Shown piece after piece: positions 32,197-41,737 of a stretch of DNA of 64,000 nt. A program made the translations under genes and the position numbers. The DNA lies in NCBI RefSeq assembly GCF_000026945.1, contig NC_012867.1, forward strand, positions 2,058,501 to 2,122,500, read 5' to 3'. Position 1 is the stretch's first letter. Each line of letters begins with the position of its first letter. The notes beneath the pieces are model-generated. The model saw nothing but the letters and a program-made list of their open reading frames with translations, was not told the DNA's origin and searched no databases. The DNA comes from Candida dubliniensis CD36. Lineage: Eukaryota > Ascomycota > Pichiomycetes > Serinales > Debaryomycetaceae.

Positions 32197-33894
32197 ATGG
32201 AGAAAAGTAATAATCAAATAGTCACAAGTGAAAAAGCCCAAGATAATTTTTCATGTTCAGCAGTAACAACAAACTCAAAACATAGTTCTGGATTTGTTGA
32301 TAGTTTTATTGATTCATTTAGACGAGCTCCTGAATCAAATACATCAGCTGAAAATAAACGACAAACAATTTCCAAAAATGAATTAAGATTAATGGCTATT
32401 TCAACTGGGTTAGGTACTGGTTTGCTCGTGGCCACTGGTGGTAGACTTAGAGCAGCTGGTCCTGCTGGAATGGTTATCGCTTATGCCATCACTGGTCTTG
32501 TTATGTTGGCACCAACGGTCAACTCAGTAGCTGAGTTGGCGATTGCCTATCCTGGGTTACCTGGTGGGTTCCAATCGTACTACGGGAAGTTCATTGATGA
32601 AAGTCTTGGATTTGCTTTGGGGTGGAACTATGGGTTCCAATGGATGTGTATTTTGGCATTAGAATTTGTTACGGTATCTATGACATTCAAGTTTTGGACT
32701 ACGTCTGTGCACCCTGATGTATTTGTTGCGATTTTTTTCATTATTGTTACGTTGGTCAACTTAGGTGGAGCTAAAGTTTATGCTGTCACTGAAGCCGCAT
32801 TGAATTCCATTAAAATTGTGTTTTTAGTTGGATTTATTATTTTTGGGATTATTATTGATGTTGGCGGTGGCCCAAATGGATTCATTGGTGGGAAGTACTA
32901 TCACAGTCCTGGTGCCTTTACTTCCTTCAAAGGTCTAGCTTCGGTATTTGTGTCTGGGGCATTCAGTTTAGGTGGATCTGAGTTTATCAGTTTGTCAGCA
33001 AGTGAGACCAAACACCCTAAAACCGCAATTAGAGCGGCATCAAAATTAGTGTACTTTAGAGTAATTGTTCTTTTCCTTGGATCATTGACGTTAGTTGGAT
33101 TATTGGTGCCTAGTGATTCTGATAAGTTAATGCATGGCAGTGGATCCAGTGTGTCTCCTTATGTTCTTGCTGCCAAGTTGAATGGAGTGAAAGTGTTACC
33201 CCACATCATAAACACTGTCATTTTACTTTCTGTCACGTCGGTTGCATGTGCTGCTATGTACAGTTCTCCTAGATTGATCCAATCATTAGCAGAGCAAGGG
33301 TTAGGACCCAAATGGTTAGACTACATTGACAAGAAGGGAAGACCCACAAGAGCCTGGTTTGTCACCATACTAGCAGGTGCCTTTGGATTTATTGCTGCTT
33401 TCAAAGAACACGAAACTGTGTTTATGTGGTTGTTGTCGATATCTGGTATTTCATTTGTTATGTGCTGGTTGTTTATTTGTGTTTGTCATTTGCGTTTCCG
33501 TTCTGCTTTAAAGCTTAATGGAATCGATGTTAAGAGTTTGGAGTATGTTTCTCCTACTGGTGTCTGGGGTTCATATGTTTCCATTATTATCAATAGTCTC
33601 ATTCTTGTTGCTCAATTCTGGATTTCATTGTGGCCATTAGGCGGCGATGGCAAACCAAATGCCCTTTCGTTTTTCGAAAACTTTTTGGGTGGACCAGTCT
33701 TCCTTATTTGCTACATTGGCCACAAGATTTGGTCTAGAAATTGGAAATTATATAAAAAAGTAGAAGATATTGATGTCAACAAAGATAGAGTGGTCAAGGA
33801 TGCCGAAATTTTACATTTAGAAAACTTGGAAGATAAAGAAAGATACGAAAAGGCACCGTTGTGGAAAAAAATATTGATTATTTGTTTCGATTAA
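32197..33894 (+). CDS. Amino-acid permease (AAP/YAT type), tandem copy 1
   Basis: This is a 565-residue plasma-membrane permease of the fungal YAT branch of the APC superfamily. The polar N-terminus (~60 residues) and a short C-terminal tail are cytosolic, and about 12 hydrophobic spans lie between. Signature stretches are G-L-G-T-G-L-L-V-A-T-G-G near residue 69, A-G-P-A-G-M-V-I-A-Y near 86, P-G-L-P-G-G-F near 117, G-F-A-L-G-W-N-Y near 135 and G-S-E-F-I-S-L-S-A-S-E-T near 266. The C-terminus E-D-K-E-R-Y-E-K-A-P-L-W-K is shared with its neighbour at 36582. The pair is a tandem duplication (~75-80% identical by eye). In C. albicans this position holds GNP3 and an unnamed permease, as I recall. 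The substrate is not determined by sequence. Confidence 0.9.
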   Translation: MEKSNNQIVTSEKAQDNFSCSAVTTNSKHSSGFVDSFIDSFRRAPESNTSAENKRQTISKNELRLMAISTGLGTGLLVATGGRLRAAGPAGMVIAYAITGLVMLAPTVNSVAELAIAYPGLPGGFQSYYGKFIDESLGFALGWNYGFQWMCILALEFVTVSMTFKFWTTSVHPDVFVAIFFIIVTLVNLGGAKVYAVTEAALNSIKIVFLVGFIIFGIIIDVGGGPNGFIGGKYYHSPGAFTSFKGLASVFVSGAFSLGGSEFISLSASETKHPKTAIRAASKLVYFRVIVLFLGSLTLVGLLVPSDSDKLMHGSGSSVSPYVLAAKLNGVKVLPHIINTVILLSVTSVACAAMYSSPRLIQSLAEQGLGPKWLDYIDKKGRPTRAWFVTILAGAFGFIAAFKEHETVFMWLLSISGISFVMCWLFICVCHLRFRSALKLNGIDVKSLEYVSPTGVWGSYVSIIINSLILVAQFWISLWPLGGDGKPNALSFFENFLGGPVFLICYIGHKIWSRNWKLYKKVEDIDVNKDRVVKDAEILHLENLEDKERYEKAPLWKKILIICFD

Positions 33895-34597
33895 AGTGGA
33901 AGACGATAAGGACATAAGATAATTTAGCAGTCACTATGATTTATTTTGCTTCATAGTTTTTTTTAAAAAAGTTTTATCATGAATATTAATTTTTCAGAAA
34001 AAGACCAGTTCAATCTCATAACCACTCAGATAAATGTAGTTGCAAACTAAAGTGACCAGTTTTATTGTTTCATTAACAAACATAACTCATTCTTTCCTTC
34101 GGATTTAGGCTTTATTTCCAGTTCAATTGTTGAAACATTGAAGAAATATAACCAACCAACGTTGGCGAACACTAATGGGTACTCATTAATGATGTAATTG
34201 AGTTTAGTAAGATTCTGTTTTGCCCTGCTTTACGAATTGCCGTGGATCAACAAATGTCTCACAAAGAATTGCCGCTAAGGGCAAAATGTGTCTTGGGTAC
34301 ACGCTTTTTCAAGTCACTTGCAATTGTGGCAATGCCTGAGGCATTTTCATTTCTCTTACCAAACATTAACATAAAGGATTCTGTTACGGGTAACTGGAAT
34401 GTCGTTTAAACTTAGCTAGAATGCTCTATATTTATGTATGAATTGGCATGATAGTCCTAAAACTAGGTTGATTCTTGCAGCAAAATTGAGCGTACCCGCG
34501 ACCTACCAAAAAACAAACATAGTCGCAGTTAAAAGTTAGAAAAATCAGACCATTCCCGCTAACTTGAGACGACGACAAATTAATTAATCACAATAAA

Positions 34598-34725
34598 GAT
34601 AAGATAGAAGATTGTACTTGAATAGAACAAGATAGCTATGCTAATTGGTTATTATATTGACTTATCGCTATCTTTCAGAAAGCAGTCTGTAAAATAATTT
34701 GATCTTATCAAATAGTTTATTATCT
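34598..34725. promoter_or_regulatory. GATA-factor site cluster
   Basis: GATAAG at 34598-34603, CTTATC at 34661-34666 and 34704-34709, and TTATCT at 34720-34725 give four core GATAA sites in 128 bases, with additional GATAG-type half matches. Gat1 and Gln3 bind such sites to activate amino-acid permease genes under nitrogen limitation in Candida. The cluster lies 1.86 kb upstream of the second permease, between the two paralogues. Confidence 0.45.
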
Positions 34726-35720
34726 TTTGGAACCAGTTCTGGAAAGAGTTACACTTAGCGAGGCAAGAGACAAAATAAAATCAAAAGGATGAAGTAGGAG
34801 ATATTATTTTTAGTTGATTTTCTAGGCACTAGGAATTCGGAGTTTGAAGACTTCTTCAAAAGCAGTTTGGAGAATATATAGAATTACTATTGTTGTTAGA
34901 TTGACCCCACCAAACTATTATTATCGTACAGAAGTTGGCATTACTCTGTGGGGAAGACTCAGATCGCCTTTTCTGTTTGATTCTAGACGACAAAAAGTAA
35001 GTTGTTTTTTAGAGAGCATTTACAAAATGCCTTAAAATTTTGTTTTAAATTCAAGATTCTGTTGGTCTACAAACGCCGTAAGTATGCAAAACTTAAAGTA
35101 GAAAAAAAAAAAAAATTTTCGGATACGAAACGCAATTGTAGGAAAAAAAAACCTGAACAATTGCTACTTAGCAAAATACGTTTGAGCCAATCAAAACGGA
35201 GTTCACCTTAATCTTAAATGGCAAAATCAAGAGACTTTTAACACAAAAGTTTTTTAGAATCATTTGTTCTAGATATCGTTACAGAACGATATAGTTTTTG
35301 TGCTGCTACGGAGTGCTTAAAAAATAAAAACAAAACGGGATTGTATGTGGAGGGCAAAGGAGGCTTCTGACGTGTTACTCGTTTGATTCTAAAAATGGCA
35401 AGCCACATGATTATACCTACGGCTAGTATAACGAACAATAATATGGATCTCAGCTCATCTCGCAAAGTACTACTTTTGATAGCAATATTATATTAAAGAA
35501 AGTTAAACCTTTTGGGCTAATTACGGCGAGGTGGGGTAGAAATATGGTACGGTGTCAAAGGTGGGGGAGAGAAAGAAAGAGAGAGATGGGCAAAGTGACA
35601 AAATTTGGTTGTCATTTAAATTAGACTAGAACAAGCGAAGTCAAGAAAAAAAAAAAAAAAGAAATAAAATGAACGCTGATAAAAGTAAAAGAAATTTTTT
35701 CTTTGTAGTGTAAAAGGGAA

Positions 35721-35774
35721 AAACAACAAGGTGCAATTCTATTTTATTACGTTATCTCTAATTCTCTTTCGGAG
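35721..35774. repeat. Direct repeat, left copy (300-base offset)
   Basis: This 54-base segment, containing GGTGCAA and ending TCTTTCGGAG, is about 83% identical to 36021-36074 at an offset of exactly 300. It immediately precedes the TGTTTA end of the LTR-like unit. Confidence 0.7.
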
Positions 35775-36029
35775 TGTTTAATTGGTACCGTGGTTATATT
35801 CGATTGAAGTACCAGGAATGGGAATTTATCTTCTAATCGACTATAATTATTATATTATACGTTAATATGTATTAAGTGTATAGTATAAAGGGTTTCAATG
35901 TAAAAGTGAATAATGTTCATAAGAGATAAAGTATGTAAAATAGAGAGGAAAGTTGGACATTAAACATGTCTAATAAGCTGAGGGGTTACAACCCGGGATG
36001 ATGTAGAGGACGGGAGTTCAAAATAAACA
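35775..36029. mobile_element. LTR-like unit with TGTTTA...TAAACA ends
   Basis: The 255 bases between the two direct-repeat copies begin TGTTTA and end TAAACA, a 6 bp terminal inverted repeat of the TG...CA kind seen at long terminal repeats. There is no matching 5-base target-site duplication. Instead a 45-54 base repeat flanks the unit. It could be an old solo LTR, or one and a bit copies of a 300 bp tandem unit. Confidence 0.3.
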
Positions 36030-36074
36030 GGTGCAACTATATTCTATTATATTATCTCTAATTATCTTTCGGAG
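36021..36074. repeat. Direct repeat, right copy (300-base offset)
   Basis: This is the partner of 35721-35774, with about nine mismatches in 54 positions. Similarity fades within ten bases on either side. Confidence 0.7.
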
Positions 36075-36581
36075 GTCTAAAATTCTTACGCACACAAAAT
36101 AGATTAACAATCACGAAAATTTTTTCTTTTAGTTTCAATGAAAACGTATTACTTCATAGAATTCCCATTTGCTTCTTTAATCTGTAGAGTATATATAAAT
36201 GTCTAATCTTCCCCCTTTCCTTTCCCCAGATGTAGATTCTTTAGGTTTTTTTTCTTTTTTTTTTTTTGTTTTTCACATCTTATAATTATAGTTAAAAGAA
36301 AACTCTATTTTGATTAGATTTTTCTCATTTTGCAATTTTCAATCTTGAGTTTGTTTTTGTTATTGCATATCATTCTTTATTATAATTATTCATATTAAAT
36401 TTTTCTTTTGCTTTATTTTTGAATCTTTATTATCAAACACTCCATTCAACTATTCAATTAACTGTCTTGTTTTGCACTACCAATCAGGTTTTATCAACTG
36501 TCCACTAGTTACATACTCAAATTATATTATTGCTTTGCCATAAGTCTTCAATCCCGTTAAGTTATTATAGGTTCTTTAATC

Positions 36582-38297
36582 ATGTCTGCATCATCATCAT
36601 CTTCAGATGTTCACAAGGCCCCAGTGGTCAAAAACATTGAAAAGCTGGACATGGATATGTTCTCAGCGTCAAGTTCATCTACATCCAAATCATTCTGGCA
36701 CAACTTCATTGATTCTTTCCATAGAGCAGATGGTAAGACTTCAGCTGAAAGTAAAGATCAACGTATATCCAAAACTGAATTACGTATAATGTCATTGTCT
36801 ACTGGGTTAGGTACTGGTTTACTTGTTGCATCCGGTAGTAAACTTAGGGCTGCAGGTCCTGCTGGTGTTCTTGTGGCCTATTTCATCACTGGTATTTGTA
36901 TGTTGGCACCAACAATCAACTCTGTTTCAGAGTTGGCCATTGCTTATCCAGGTTTGCCTGGTGGGTTCCAATCCTATTATGCCAAATTTATCGATGAAAG
37001 TCTTGGGTTTGCCTTGGGATGGAACTATGCCTTCCAATGGATGTGTGTGTTGGCTTTGGAGTTGGTCACCACTTCGATGATCATTAAGTTTTGGACAACC
37101 ACAGTTAATCCTGATGTATTTGTTGCTATATTCTTTGTCGTTGTTACTTTGATCAATATGGGTGGTGCCAAAGTGTATGCTGTCGCTGAGGCAAGTATGA
37201 ACTGTTGCAAAGTTTTACTTTTGGTTGGGTTTGTGATTTTCGGATTGATCATCGACGTCGGTGGAGGTCCAAATGGGTTTATTGGTGGTAGATACTATCA
37301 CGACCCTGGTGCGTTCACATCTTTCAAAGGTTTGGCTTCTGTGTTTGTTACTGGTGCCTTTAGTTTGGGTGGGTCTGAATTTATTAGTTTGTCTGCTAGT
37401 GAAACAAGACACCCTCGTGCTTCTATTCGTGCTGCTTCAAAATTAGTGTATTTCAAAGTTGTTGTTCTTTTCCTTGGTTCTTTAACTTTTGTTGGGTTAT
37501 TGGTGGCTTACAACAATGATCGTTTGATGGGAAGTGGTGGTGCAGCAAGTCATGCTTCGCCATACGTTCTTGCTGCAGAAATGAACGGTATCAGAGTCTT
37601 GCCGCATATTATCAACGCCGTCATTTTGATCTCAGTTGTTTCAGTTGCTACCGCCGCCATGTACAGTTCTCCAAGATTGCTTCAATCATTGGCTGAACAA
37701 GGTTTGGGTCCTAAATGGTTGGATTTCATTGACAAGAAGGGTAGACCAACTAGAGCTTGGCTTATTACTGTTGTAGCTGGGTTATTTGGTTTCATTGCTG
37801 CTTATGAGAAACAAGAAACCGTGTTTGTCTGGTTATTGTCAATTTCAGGTATTTCATTTATTATGTGTTGGTTATTTATTTGTGTGAGTCACATCCGTTT
37901 CAGAGCTGCCTTGAAGTATAGAGGCGTTAGTTTGGACCAATTGGCTTATGTTGCACCAACTGGTGTTTGGGGTTCATATGTTTCAGTTATCATTAACTGT
38001 CTTATTCTTATTGCTCAATTCTGGATCTCATTATGGCCATTAGGTGGTGGTGGTAAAGCCAGTGCTAATTCATTCTTTGAAAATTACTTGGGTGCTCCAG
38101 TGTTTTTGGTGTGCTACATTGGTCATAAACTCTGGACTAGAAATTGGAAATTGTATAAGAAAGTTGAAGAAATTGATATTGATACCCATAGAATGATTTA
38201 CGATCCAGAACTTTTGGCTTTAGAAGACTTGGAAGACAAGGAAAGGTATCAAAAGGCTCCGGTTTGGAAAAAGATTTTGATTAAATGTTTTGATTAG
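36582..38297 (+). CDS. Amino-acid permease (AAP/YAT type), tandem copy 2
   Basis: This 571-residue protein is the paralogue of the permease at 32197, with the same 12-span architecture and signature stretches (A-G-P-A-G-V-L-V-A-Y near residue 90, P-G-L-P-G-G-F near 123, G-S-E-F-I-S-L-S-A-S-E-T near 272). The polar N-terminus is the most divergent part, where regulatory ubiquitination usually occurs. Its codons are visibly more biased to GGT, GTT, GCT, TTG and AGA than those of copy 1, suggesting higher expression. The long upstream region with GATA sites suggests nitrogen control. Candida GNP3 lies at this position by memory, but I cannot say which copy corresponds. Confidence 0.9.
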   Translation: MSASSSSSDVHKAPVVKNIEKLDMDMFSASSSSTSKSFWHNFIDSFHRADGKTSAESKDQRISKTELRIMSLSTGLGTGLLVASGSKLRAAGPAGVLVAYFITGICMLAPTINSVSELAIAYPGLPGGFQSYYAKFIDESLGFALGWNYAFQWMCVLALELVTTSMIIKFWTTTVNPDVFVAIFFVVVTLINMGGAKVYAVAEASMNCCKVLLLVGFVIFGLIIDVGGGPNGFIGGRYYHDPGAFTSFKGLASVFVTGAFSLGGSEFISLSASETRHPRASIRAASKLVYFKVVVLFLGSLTFVGLLVAYNNDRLMGSGGAASHASPYVLAAEMNGIRVLPHIINAVILISVVSVATAAMYSSPRLLQSLAEQGLGPKWLDFIDKKGRPTRAWLITVVAGLFGFIAAYEKQETVFVWLLSISGISFIMCWLFICVSHIRFRAALKYRGVSLDQLAYVAPTGVWGSYVSVIINCLILIAQFWISLWPLGGGGKASANSFFENYLGAPVFLVCYIGHKLWTRNWKLYKKVEEIDIDTHRMIYDPELLALEDLEDKERYQKAPVWKKILIKCFD

Positions 38298-39132
38298 TTT
38301 TTTTTTTTCTTTTTTTTGGATAGTTGTGCATACATAGAGTAGATCTTTATATCATAACATATTTAGTTTACATTAATCATACTGTATTTAAGTAATTATC
38401 TGTAGTTCTTTTAGTTCTTGAAATCAACGGATATACGGTTTGCTTAGGGTAAATAGTGCAAGTGAGGGGCCAACTCTAATGGTGTTTGTTTTTTTTGTTT
38501 TGATTCTGTTGGTGGTAACAATTAGCAAATTGTAATTACGTTTGCTAAAACATATTTGATATTGCAAAGGTAACGGGATAAAAGCATGACAAACTATAAA
38601 GTAAATTAATCTAGATGTAGGGGCATTTTCAGGTACGACAAAAAAAAAAAAAAAATGAAAAAAACTACTTGATAGTGGTGAGATGGGAAATCCAAAACCT
38701 TCAAAAAGGAAAACAAAAAAACTCTGAAACACCTGATTGCAAACTTGAAACGCCCTTACTAATCATACTTTACCACTTGACAAGAAAAGAGAAAAATAAA
38801 ATATTTATGCATAATCAATAAACAAATCCCAAATTAAGCGTGATCAAAATGCCAGACAGGTAAACATACATATACATTGCCCGTCTCAATTGCTTCTGGA
38901 TGGTTTCCTCGTTTGAAACAACCCTCAAATTTGAAATGTGTTAATATAGTTTCTAGCCGAGTGGCCACAGTGTTGCCAATGGTTTCTTCTTATCAATCTT
39001 AAAACATCATTGTATAATTCAAGAGTATCTGTGATTTTTTATTATAAATAAGTCAATATTGTCTAATTTGTGTCATAACTGAAAGGCTATTGTTGTTGTT
39101 TAGTGCTACCCACAAATGCTCAATATATTATA
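38298..39132. other. Intergenic 3' of permease 2
   Basis: An 835-base A/T-rich stretch with a T-run just after the stop and an A-run at 38640-38655. No convincing gene or motif was found. It should contain the promoter of the gene at 39133. Confidence 0.5.
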
Positions 39133-40413
39133 ATGGGCTATTGGGAAGAGGTAGAGAATATTGCTGAAGCGCTTGAAAGAGCAAGTGCTGCAAATAACTT
39201 CAAATACATGCTCATTACACAAGGGATATCACCAACAACGGAATTGGTCTTTAAATACTCAATGCATTTTACTGACGAAGAATTAAGAGATTTCAGAATT
39301 GTTTTTGGGCGATCATTCACTAGCATTCGACCAGTATTGAATCGTACATACACGTTAAAGTTGATTCGATCATCAGGCAGTTGGGATGCGGTCAGAAGAC
39401 AACTCCATGATTTATTCAATTCTTTAAACCAAGGTGTATGTAAAGAGATTGCTAAATTGTGGATTCGAATATTGGCTCCTAATAAACAAAAACATTTCCC
39501 ATATTCAAAAAAGAATATTGTGCCCAATTGGTGGCCACAGGACGTTGTACATACAGAGCCCGACCATTTGAAGAAAGAAGATCGAATCAAAGTGTTAATC
39601 AGCGTGGTGACGAATAAAAATTTCAAATTCCGTGAAGTCGACACTAAAGCTATTAAAACCAAAGTAGACCATACTGAGGCCATTGTTCATGAAATCATTT
39701 ATATTGCCTATTTTTCTGGATTATTCTATTCCCGCCATGAACGAGATGACAAATCCTATGAAGTTCTATCTTCCAATGATAAAAAATTGTTGGATCAAGA
39801 CGAAATTGAGTTGGTGGTGAGCGATTTCCGTTATGATGGTAGTGAAGGCATATCCCAAAGTAAAATTAAGGATGAGTATCTTAATCGAAAGATATTTAAA
39901 TTGAAAGGTGCCACCGATGTACCGACAAAGCAGCATACCGAGCTGTCTAAAAAAGTAAGGAAACGTCGAAAACCATCTAAAAAACCTAGTTCCAAAGCCC
40001 TTGCTAAAGCAATAATTGAGTCGTTAGAACCTCAGGAAAATTTTGATTTGCGTATTACACCTAAGACTTTGCCTTATCCACTGCTGCCATTACCTGAGTC
40101 GTCAACAAGAGATCCTGACGAGCTCAAGTTTTCGTTTGCTGGGACTGCACCTGACAGCGAATTGATGATGCACGCTCAAAGCGATGAAATGCCCATGGAT
40201 CAAACGTTTGATCCAAATGCTGAATACCAACTCGGCCCAAGCACCGCTTCTGAATATATTCAAGATTTTTTCAATATGCAAAACAATGACTATGATGATC
40301 CAGCAGCAACATACAACCCTGAAGCTTCTGAAACTTCTGAATACTATCCTCAATGTCCAAATAAGAGTTGGGAAGATAAGCTTGATAGTATATTTGAAGA
40401 AAATTCTGGATAA
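39133..40413 (+). CDS. YDR124W-like helical-bundle protein (DUF2841)
   Basis: This protein has 426 residues from the ATG at 39133; the frame upstream begins at GTG. Residues ~80-210 match the fungal YDR124W-like domain. The diagnostic run is F-P-Y-S-K-K then P-N-W-W-P-Q-D-V near residue 137, followed by E-P-D-H-L-K-K-E-D-R-I-K-V-L near 150. A basic cluster (R-K-R-R-K-P-S-K-K-P) near residue 280 could be a nuclear localisation signal. The C-terminal ~130 residues are acidic, Ser/Tyr/Pro-rich and probably disordered. The family function is not established; relatives include proteins of hrmA-associated subtelomeric clusters in Aspergillus. A nuclear regulatory role is inferred from the basic patch and acidic tail. 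Confidence 0.82.
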   Translation: MGYWEEVENIAEALERASAANNFKYMLITQGISPTTELVFKYSMHFTDEELRDFRIVFGRSFTSIRPVLNRTYTLKLIRSSGSWDAVRRQLHDLFNSLNQGVCKEIAKLWIRILAPNKQKHFPYSKKNIVPNWWPQDVVHTEPDHLKKEDRIKVLISVVTNKNFKFREVDTKAIKTKVDHTEAIVHEIIYIAYFSGLFYSRHERDDKSYEVLSSNDKKLLDQDEIELVVSDFRYDGSEGISQSKIKDEYLNRKIFKLKGATDVPTKQHTELSKKVRKRRKPSKKPSSKALAKAIIESLEPQENFDLRITPKTLPYPLLPLPESSTRDPDELKFSFAGTAPDSELMMHAQSDEMPMDQTFDPNAEYQLGPSTASEYIQDFFNMQNNDYDDPAATYNPEASETSEYYPQCPNKSWEDKLDSIFEENSG

Positions 40414-40780
40414 GTAACAACCATTCTGCGGCTTGCAAAAAGTACAGTACTGTATGGAATTAGAGAATAAAAAAATAGAAATAAAAATAAAAAAAACATA
40501 GAGAGATGGATAATGTGAAAGTGATAGATTCTAGTGTAACAACTAAAGTTAATTTTTAATATATATATATTTATTGGTATTGAAATTACAAAATTCTTGT
40601 TTAATTTTTAATTTGCTTCCTTTTTTTTTTCACTCTTTTTTTGTAATTTTTCGCAACCTAAATTAAAAAAAAAATTTGCTAACAACAAAGTTCATGGCGT
40701 CAATTCCAGAACTTCTTTCTTTCCTATTACTAGTTTGCTTCCTCACCGTGTTAGATATTTTAAGATCCCTTATCACCATC
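40414..40780. other. Intergenic / 5' region of the perilipin-like gene
   Basis: This is an A/T-rich promoter with TATATATATAT near 40559-40570. From 40694 the sequence is open in frame with the perilipin-like gene and would encode a hydrophobic 29-residue extension. I treat it as leader, but see the findings. Confidence 0.5.
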
Positions 40781-41512
40781 ATGTCTGCTAATAATAATAA
40801 TAACCACAGCAATACATTGCAAAATCCCGTATCACCAAAGCCTGGTGAAGGGAATTCCAAACAAGAATCGGAAAATTCAGTTACCAATGAGTTACTCACT
40901 TTCCAACATTTGAAACACTATCCACTTGTGAATTCAACAAAGTCAGCTATTGAACTTATCCCTTTGAGTAAAAGTGTATTTTCGATTATGGGAAATTCGT
41001 TTTCATTTGTCAGAAGTTATCAACCAATGAAATATATTGTCGGTAGAAGTGATACTTTGACGAATCGAGCACTTGATGAAATTGATAAATGGTTGCCAAG
41101 TTTACAAACAGTTGAAGTACAAGATATAACAACACCAATCACTAAACCAGTAAATGATACTGTTGAAACTGTTCAAAATACTATAACCGCAGTTAATGGT
41201 TCTGTCAATAAGAATTTTGTCGATCCAACAAAAAGTGCATTAGGTTCAGTCAAAGAAGAATTCCAAAACCATGTATATGATGCTGAAGGTAAAGGGATAA
41301 TTTCAAGTCAAGCTGATCCCATGGTAGCCCCGTTAAACCATACTTTAGAACAATTTGTTGATAATCATTTCCCAAATACTAAGAAAGTCCCATCTGAAGG
41401 GCATGCTAGTGAAATATCGAGAACATTCAAGATTGTAGGAAATTTGATATCCAGAAATGAAAAGGAAAAAGAACCTCTGGAAAAAAGCAAACCAGAAAAG
41501 GCAAAGCCATAA
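40781..41512 (+). CDS. Perilipin-like lipid-droplet protein
   Basis: This protein has 243 residues from the ATG at 40781; an earlier in-frame ATG at 40694 would add a hydrophobic start. After a short Asn/Ser-rich N-terminus comes a perilipin-type block: F-Q-H-L-K-H-Y-P-L-V-N-S-T near residue 41, I-P-L-S-K near 61, then T-L-T-N-R-A-L-D-E-I-D-K-W-L-P near 94-108. The last resembles the family line 'A-x-x-G-L-D-x-L-E-x-x-L-P'. Amphipathic 11-mer-like segments follow, and the tail is Lys/Glu/Pro-rich. S. cerevisiae Pln1 (Pet10) is the comparable protein and coats lipid droplets rich in triacylglycerol. The gene converges on NOP56 with 225 bases between the stops. The family call is fairly good; orthology to Pln1 is likely but unproven. 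Confidence 0.75.
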   Translation: MSANNNNNHSNTLQNPVSPKPGEGNSKQESENSVTNELLTFQHLKHYPLVNSTKSAIELIPLSKSVFSIMGNSFSFVRSYQPMKYIVGRSDTLTNRALDEIDKWLPSLQTVEVQDITTPITKPVNDTVETVQNTITAVNGSVNKNFVDPTKSALGSVKEEFQNHVYDAEGKGIISSQADPMVAPLNHTLEQFVDNHFPNTKKVPSEGHASEISRTFKIVGNLISRNEKEKEPLEKSKPEKAKP

Positions 41513-41737
41513 TGATGATTTTATAGCTACTAGGTTTATTCGAGGGATAGTTATTTTTAAAAATATACTTTATTTTAGGTGTTTTGCATTTCATTTTACT
41601 AGTAATTTGGGTGTAGACAGAATGTGCTCTACAAATTAATAAGCACGATACAGATCATAAAATCTGTTGAATGGTTAACTTTGATCAAAATGTATTAATG
41701 TACAACAAAAATATAAACATAAAAATATAAAACTCAA

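Larger units (their letters stand above)
33895..36581. promoter_or_regulatory. 2.7 kb region between the permeases
   Basis: This is the upstream region of the second permease. It holds a cluster of GATA elements (34598-34725) and a 54-base direct repeat with exact 300-base spacing (35721 and 36021) that brackets an LTR-like unit. A G-rich patch with a CCC/GGG hairpin lies near 35985-36000, and long T-rich runs lie at 36240-36270. Short ORFs are not supported. The length and site density suggest strongly regulated transcription. Confidence 0.55.
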
